DNA of 64,000 nucleotides. Origin: Bin87 sp965232895 (GTDB lineage Bacteria > Chloroflexota > Dehalococcoidia > Lucifugimonadales > UBA3495). Shown here piece after piece: positions 59,439 to 64,000 of the stretch; positions within the stretch are counted from its first letter, which is position 1; each line of letters opens with the position of its first letter. The notes under the pieces are model-generated. The model ran no database searches, was not told where the DNA came from, and saw only the letters and a program-made list of their open reading frames with translations. Made by a program: the position numbers and the translations under genes. The stretch lies in assembly GCA_965232895.1 (NCBI GenBank), contig OZ247430.1:4030001-4094000 (forward strand). The letters are read 5' to 3'.

Positions 59439-61400
59439 CTACTCGCGTATGCCCTTGACGTACTCGAGGTACACGTAGTTCCCGTTGTTGGGTCCCAGGA
59501 AGATGTACTCGGCAACCACGTCCGGATCCACCACCGCGCTGACGGGCAGTGTCCAGCCGGGGATCGTCGCCGCTTCGTAGAAGATTTCGTCCGAAACTTT
59601 CTGCCAGTCCGTGGTGGCGTCGGCTTCGTTCAAGGCGCGCAAGGCCTTGTTCTTGTTCTCCTGGATATCGTCGCTCGTGTGAGCGCGGAAGAACCGCTCG
59701 GCGCTGAAGTAGAAGTGGACGCGCGTGTCGATCGGCGCCGCCGGCCCCCGGAAGGGATAGATGCAGCAGTCGGTGTTCAATCCCCGATATTCGTTGCGCC
59801 AGTTGGAGAATTCGATGGGGTCGAGCTTCGGATCAAGGCCGATTACAGTCCAGAATTTCGCCATGGCCTCCATGAGGTCGGGCTGTTCCGGGACACCTGA
59901 CAAGGGGAACACCGGGATACGGAAGGAGAAACCTTCCGGATAGCCGGCCTCGATCAGCAGTTCCCGGGCTCGTTCCGGATCGTATCCGTAGAGTTCCTCC
60001 CAGTCGGCTTCCCATTTTTCGTGATACCCGGCCGGGAAGTCGGGCACCAGGGTCGCAACCCACTGCTTTCCGCCAGCTCCCTTGAAGATGGCCTCGTTGA
60101 TCTGATCCCGGTCCAGCGCCTTGTTCATTGCCATTCTGACCAGCTTGCCGCTGGGACCCGGATCGTTCCAGGGCATCATCTCGTCGCGGGCCGCCACGAT
60201 GTCGTAGCTGTCCCGGATCTCGGCTTGAGCCTCGGTGGATACGTCGGTGGGAACCCCTTTGGAGCCCGTGGCAAAGTACATCCCTCCGAAGATGGCAAAG
60301 GAGGTCTGGGCGGTTACCGAGCTGTCGAATACTTCCAGCCCGTCGTCAATCGCATCCTGAAGCAACGCGCGGTTGATGGCTGCGATGTGACCTTCACGGG
60401 CTTGCATGATGGCCAACCGGGTAGCGGGTTCGCGCACGTCCTTGATTTCGATTTCCTGGAAGTCGGAATCTACCCGCCAGTGGTCATAATCAACCTTTTC
60501 CCACTCCCAGCCGACACCCTCTGAAAAACTGACGAATTCGTAGGGGCCGGTCCGCGCCGACTTGGCATAAACGGCGTCACGGCTGGCTTTGCAGTACCCG
60601 AGGGGATCTCCGGCTTCGGTGGCGCCGAAGTCGGCTTCACCGTTGGGGCAGTCCTGGTTCCACTGGGCAGCGCTGCTGATCGGCACGCCCCGGTAGCCGG
60701 AGAACCAGTAAAGGAAATCCACCGCCGGCCGGCGCTGCATGTGGATATTAACCTCGTAGTCATTGACGATTTCGACTTCACTGCCCGGATCAGACCGGAA
60801 GTAGTCCGAATAGGAGGCCCGACACTCGGGATTGGTGTAGTACCCCAGAGAATGTTTGACGTCTTTGGCGGTGAATTCGCCCCAATCGTCATGCCATTGC
60901 ACACCTTGCCGCAGTTTGAAGTTCCACATCCTTCCGTCAGGGCTGATGCTCCATTCCGTGGACAGCATGGGCTCGTAGGAACCGTCGAACCGACCCGCAT
61001 CCACCATGAACTCGGACGACATCCGGTAGTTCACTACGCCGGAACCGGTCACTTCGCAGTCCAGCATGGATTCCAGCGAAGGGGGATCCAGCACGGCGAT
61101 GAGCCGATTGGTTACCAGCTCCCCTTCCGTCTGCGGCGCCAGGGTTGGCCGCGGGGTAGCCTGCAGTACGGAAGCCCGCTGCGTGGGGGTCGGCGCCAGC
61201 GTGGCTCCTTGCGGAACCGGGGTATTGGTGGCCCGAACCTCCACCGGCGCTTGGGTCGCAGCGGCCGGCTGGGCCGGCGCCGGCGCGGCCGGCGCGGCCG
61301 GTTCTTCTGCGGCGCCTCCGCAACCGATTATCACCAGCGTGGTTGCCAGCGCAATCGCCAGCGACACAATGGGAAATCTCGAAAAACGTCGGTGTACCAT
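59439..61400 (-). CDS. oppA: Family 5 extracellular solute-binding lipoprotein of the peptide importer
   Basis: Captures substrate outside the cell for the OppBCDF importer. The 653-residue lipoprotein has a signal peptide ending LVIIGCGG (lipobox), an Ala/Pro/Thr linker to about residue 80, and the SBP_bac_5 domain: WSISPDGRMWNFKLRQGVQWHDDWGEFTAKDVKHSL (in parts, ~150-190) is the family signature. Substrates are usually peptides or, in some relatives, nickel or glycans; not decidable here. It is the first gene of the operon, with a strong promoter 115 bases upstream. Confidence 0.93.
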   Translation of the reverse strand: MVHRRFSRFPIVSLAIALATTLVIIGCGGAAEEPAAPAAPAPAQPAAATQAPVEVRATNTPVPQGATLAPTPTQRASVLQATPRPTLAPQTEGELVTNRLIAVLDPPSLESMLDCEVTGSGVVNYRMSSEFMVDAGRFDGSYEPMLSTEWSISPDGRMWNFKLRQGVQWHDDWGEFTAKDVKHSLGYYTNPECRASYSDYFRSDPGSEVEIVNDYEVNIHMQRRPAVDFLYWFSGYRGVPISSAAQWNQDCPNGEADFGATEAGDPLGYCKASRDAVYAKSARTGPYEFVSFSEGVGWEWEKVDYDHWRVDSDFQEIEIKDVREPATRLAIMQAREGHIAAINRALLQDAIDDGLEVFDSSVTAQTSFAIFGGMYFATGSKGVPTDVSTEAQAEIRDSYDIVAARDEMMPWNDPGPSGKLVRMAMNKALDRDQINEAIFKGAGGKQWVATLVPDFPAGYHEKWEADWEELYGYDPERARELLIEAGYPEGFSFRIPVFPLSGVPEQPDLMEAMAKFWTVIGLDPKLDPIEFSNWRNEYRGLNTDCCIYPFRGPAAPIDTRVHFYFSAERFFRAHTSDDIQENKNKALRALNEADATTDWQKVSDEIFYEAATIPGWTLPVSAVVDPDVVAEYIFLGPNNGNYVYLEYVKGIRE

Positions 61401-61514
61401 ACGGGTCCTCCGGTAGCGTTATAGCGGAGATCCGATCACTGGCGTGCGGTTTCGATGCGGCAATCGTAGCCAGACCATGGCCAGCGTCCGTCCGGACCTC
61501 CTGATAGTGAAGGC

Positions 61515-61543
61515 AATATAGGAAAACGGATTAGCCTAGTCAA
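61515..61543 (-). promoter_or_regulatory. Strong promoter of the opp operon
   Basis: Minus strand TTGACT (61538-61543), exactly 17 bases, then TATATT (61515-61520). Predicted start near 61508, leaving a leader of about 108 bases before oppA. The rest of the gap to the LLM gene (61544-61739) is AT-rich and shows no gene. Confidence 0.78.
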
Positions 61544-61739
61544 TCGTGCAATTCCTCTTTGCCATTACGAAATACGTAAACTCAAACCATATACAACGTG
61601 ATTATCGGAGATATACGGCGTGTTATTGTTCATGGAGTGGGATCAGGTTACGTTTCGCGGAAAAGACATCATCAAAGTTCCGAATATGTAATATAGGGCA
61701 AGGCGATGTATCGGCAGGGGTGATATTGATAACGCGCAA

Positions 61740-61773
61740 CGACCGCCCCCGCCGCGCTTGGCGGGGGCGGTCG
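61740..61773 (-). terminator. Perfect 14-bp GC hairpin after the LLM gene
   Basis: CGACCGCCCCCGCC (61740-61753) and GGCGGGGGCGGTCG (61760-61773) with a 6-base loop, 38 bases after the LLM stop. Only a short TTG follows on the minus strand, so termination may be partial. Confidence 0.7.
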
Positions 61774-61810
61774 CTTACGTCTTTGGGTGTCCGTTCGGCG
61801 TGACCTGGCG

Positions 61811-62653
61811 CTACATCACCGCTTCCGCGATCCGGTCGATTTCATCCAGAGCGCTGGCGCTGGTCGTATCACCCAGCCTGACGATCACCCGGTTGGCGCC
61901 CGCTTCCTCAAACCTGGAAAGGATGTCGCGATCCGGCGCCTGACCGAAAACGGTGATGTCGATGCCCGATGGATCCCGGCCCGAGGCCTCGGCAAGCTCT
62001 TCGATGGCGGCCTTGCCGGCGGCGATCTGGTCGGGGCTGGAGGCCGTCGGCATCCAGCCGTCACCCCACCGGGCCACCCGACGGAAAACGTTCCTGGCGT
62101 TGCCTCCCAAAAGAACCGGCGGGCCGCCCTCCTGCGCCGGTTTCGGATTGCACTGGACCGGCGGGAAGTCGTAATACTGCCCGTGGTATTCGGCGGCGTC
62201 CTGAGTCCACAGGGCGCGCATCACCTCTATGGCCTCTCGGGCTTGCGTCCACCGGTGGTCGAAGTCACCGCCCATGATCTCCGTTTCTTCCCGCAACCAT
62301 CCGGTTCCGATCCCCAGAATGAAACGCCCTCCGGAAAACCGGTCCAGGGTCGATATGGCCCCGGCCAGCACCAACGGGTTGCGCTCCGGAATGAGCGTGA
62401 TGCCCGTGCCCAGCTTGATCCGGCTCGTTACCGCCGATGCCCGGGCCAGCCCTATGTAAGGATCTCCCATGTCCGCCATGTACGGCGGGATAGACCCGTC
62501 GGGTGACCCCGGGTACTTCGACACGGGGTTGACCGGCATCACCGGGTGCTCCGGCAGCCAAATGGACTCAAACCCGGCGTTTTCCGCCCGAGCGGCGATG
62601 TCAGCCACGTCTATAGAGTTCGTCGAAATCGACATGTTCAAACCGATGTCCAT
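61811..62653 (-). CDS. LLM class F420-dependent oxidoreductase
   Basis: A 280-residue luciferase-like enzyme. ATG 62653 (MDIGLNMSISTNS) follows GGAGG by five bases; the open frame further upstream lacks this. Features: GFESIWLPEHPVMPVNPVSKYPG (in parts) near residue 30, SRIKLGTGITLIPERNPLVLAG, DRFSGGRFILGIGTGWLREE near 110, and PPVLLGGNARNVFRRVARWGDGWMP near 190, the pattern of the TIGR03619-like F420 subgroup. Substrate unknown. It is divergent from the GYD-domain gene and followed by a hairpin. Confidence 0.92.
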   Translation of the reverse strand: MDIGLNMSISTNSIDVADIAARAENAGFESIWLPEHPVMPVNPVSKYPGSPDGSIPPYMADMGDPYIGLARASAVTSRIKLGTGITLIPERNPLVLAGAISTLDRFSGGRFILGIGTGWLREETEIMGGDFDHRWTQAREAIEVMRALWTQDAAEYHGQYYDFPPVQCNPKPAQEGGPPVLLGGNARNVFRRVARWGDGWMPTASSPDQIAAGKAAIEELAEASGRDPSGIDITVFGQAPDRDILSRFEEAGANRVIVRLGDTTSASALDEIDRIAEAVM

Positions 62654-62809
62654 GGTTGCCTCCAGGGGCCAGCGTCGCACGCCGCGTTTGCCGGGATGAT
62701 AGCATCGGCCCTCACCCCCGTCCATGCGGTATTCAAGTAGCCGATGATATACTGAACGCCGGTATTTCTTCGTTTCGAGAATTGCACGTTCATAATCGGG
62801 AAAACTGCG

Positions 62810-63199
62810 ATGCCTCTATACATAATGCTCGCCAGCTTTACCGGTCGAGGCCGGCGAATGGGCCAGGAAAACCCCAATCTGCTGAGCGAAGCCGCCAACG
62901 ACTCGGAAACGCCGAGCAGCAAGGTTTTGACTCAATATGCAGTGCTGGGACGCTATGACTTCGTCATCATCACCGAGGCCGAGGACAATCAGTCCGCCGC
63001 AAGGTTGTCGCTTGACCTGGGGGTGCGCGCCGGGTTGAACATTGAAACACTGCCGGCGCTTCCCATCGGCATTCTTTCCGATGAAGAGCACATCAGCATC
63101 CTGCGGGATGTGGCGGTAGCGCTTGGCGTCCCCAACGGCCCCGACGAAGTCGACCAGGAAACCGACGATTCCTGGCGATTGCCCGACGAACCCGACTAG
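62810..63199 (+). CDS. GYD-domain protein
   Basis: A 129-residue protein of the GYD family, named for the motif seen here as LGRYDFVIITEAEDN near residue 47. It begins MPLYIMLASFTGRGRRM. The fold is a ferredoxin-like alpha/beta barrel dimer; function is unknown. ORF tail is Asp/Glu-rich. It lies 30 bases upstream of thiD on the same strand and may be cotranscribed with it. Confidence 0.85.
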   Translation: MPLYIMLASFTGRGRRMGQENPNLLSEAANDSETPSSKVLTQYAVLGRYDFVIITEAEDNQSAARLSLDLGVRAGLNIETLPALPIGILSDEEHISILRDVAVALGVPNGPDEVDQETDDSWRLPDEPD

Positions 63200-63229
63200 A
63201 CACATCCGAACCCAAAGGCGGGAACTGGT

Positions 63230-64000
63230 ATGCCCAACGCGCGTCCACCTACCGTGATGACCATCGCCGGTTCTGACTCCGGAGGCGGGGCCGGCATCCA
63301 GGCGGACCTGAAAACCTTTTCGGCTATGGGTGTGTTCGGCACCTCGACGCTCACCGCGATCACTGCCCAAAACACCGTGGGCGTCAGCGCGGTGCATGAG
63401 ATTCCCACGGACATCATCGCCGCGCAAATTGACGCGGTGATCACGGACATCGGGGCCGACGCGGTTAAAACCGGCATGCTGTCATCCAGCGAAATCGTGG
63501 AGACGGTCGCCGAGGCCATCCGGCGCCACGCCGTCGCCAACCTCGTGGTCGATCCGGTGATGGTTGCCAAGAGCGGAGATCGTCTGCTGCGTGAAGAAGC
63601 GATCCAATCCATTTGCGGCTCCCTGATTCCGCTGGCGGCCGTGGTTACGCCCAATATTCCCGAGGCCGAAGATTTGACCGGGCGGTCGATCCGGTCCGAT
63701 GATGATGTCCGCGAGGCCGCGACGCGCATCGTGTCCATGGGTGCTCGCTCGGTGGTGGTCAAAGGCGGCCATCGGGATGGCCCGCCCACTGACGTTCTCT
63801 ATGATGGCCATACGTTCCAGGAGTTCACCACTGCGCGGATTCCTTCCACGAACACTCACGGAACCGGCTGCACCTTCGCATCGGCGGTTGCAGCCGGCCT
63901 GGCCCACGGGTTGGACGTGCCCGGAGCGGTGGCGGGGGCCAAGGATTACGTCACCGCCGCCATTCGCGCCTCCTATCCGATTGGTCAGGGTCATGGCCCG
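63230..64000 (+). CDS. thiD: Hydroxymethylpyrimidine/phosphomethylpyrimidine kinase (cut at window edge)
   Basis: Phosphorylates HMP and HMP-P for thiamine synthesis. The frame opens at ATG 63230 and stays open to the last base (257 codons visible). Ribokinase-fold motifs: TIAGSDSGGGAGIQADLKTF (residues ~11-30), AVKTGMLSS, VVDPVMVAKSG, VTPNIPEAE and the anion hole THGTGCTFASAVAAGLAHG near 215. Only a short C-terminus remains outside. It complements thiE at 48884 in the same pathway though they are 14 kb apart. Confidence 0.94.
   Translation, partial: MPNARPPTVMTIAGSDSGGGAGIQADLKTFSAMGVFGTSTLTAITAQNTVGVSAVHEIPTDIIAAQIDAVITDIGADAVKTGMLSSSEIVETVAEAIRRHAVANLVVDPVMVAKSGDRLLREEAIQSICGSLIPLAAVVTPNIPEAEDLTGRSIRSDDDVREAATRIVSMGARSVVVKGGHRDGPPTDVLYDGHTFQEFTTARIPSTNTHGTGCTFASAVAAGLAHGLDVPGAVAGAKDYVTAAIRASYPIGQGHGP

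Overview
This window looks like a chromosomal segment of a high-GC, free-living bacterium. The most likely source is Chloroflexota of the Dehalococcoidia/SAR202 type, which is an inference from gene content and order, not a search. Supporting traits are RNase J next to ftsK, a yceD-rpmF-fabD-nusB-acpP run, two luciferase-like flavin/F420 oxidoreductases, a hydantoinase A/B fusion, FAH-family and CoA-lyase enzymes, a SagB-type oxidoreductase, and several lipoproteins with ACGG-type lipoboxes.

Layout. 1-6.7 kb is one leftward housekeeping block: ftsK (cut by the window edge), RNase J, uracil-DNA glycosylase, acyl carrier protein, nusB, fabD, ribosomal protein L32 (59 aa, easily missed) and yceD, read from a good promoter at 6672-6700. 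A B12-binding mutase subunit and tRNA-Arg(TCT) follow. 7.7-17.2 kb is an accessory zone: an IS5-family element with frame disruptions, a META-domain lipoprotein, a decayed lipoprotein gene, a 620-bp IS110 fragment, palindromic AT-rich repeats, prs, an IS110 transposase fused in frame to a membrane protein, a B12-radical SAM enzyme and a palindromic MITE that carries the start codon of the next gene. 17.1-24 kb holds a one-piece sensor/response regulator (histidine replaced by tyrosine), a membrane HTH-TPR protein with 18-residue repeats, and a von Willebrand lipoprotein.

24-33 kb is catabolic: a 2-hydroxyacid dehydrogenase with a near-perfect promoter, an FAH-family protein, a Uma2 nuclease, hydantoinase/oxoprolinase HyuA-HyuB and an LLM oxidoreductase. 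33-42 kb is mainly rightward and biosynthetic: yvcK(glmR)-glmS, a glycosyltransferase remnant, a phosphonoacetate-hydrolase-like enzyme, thrB, lysC, a family 2 glycosyltransferase and a TPR protein. 42-48 kb is leftward: polA, a CoA ester lyase, folB and a SagB-type dehydrogenase. 48-55 kb is rightward: two FmdB zinc ribbons, thiE, a translin-like protein, a DUF2071 protein, a two-gene unit ending in a UGSC-family selenoprotein, and a membrane beta-propeller. 55-61.5 kb is a complete oligopeptide/dipeptide ABC importer (oppABCDF order, leftward). The window ends with an LLM oxidoreductase, a GYD protein and thiD (cut by the edge).

The strongest unusual signal is at 52510-53067. The reading frame is interrupted only by a UGA, is followed by Gly-Gly-Cys, continues as conserved-looking protein for 83 codons, and has a small stem-loop with an AGUUU loop 19-23 nt after the UGA. 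I read this as a selenocysteine codon, not a stop, and the two short reading frames as one gene.
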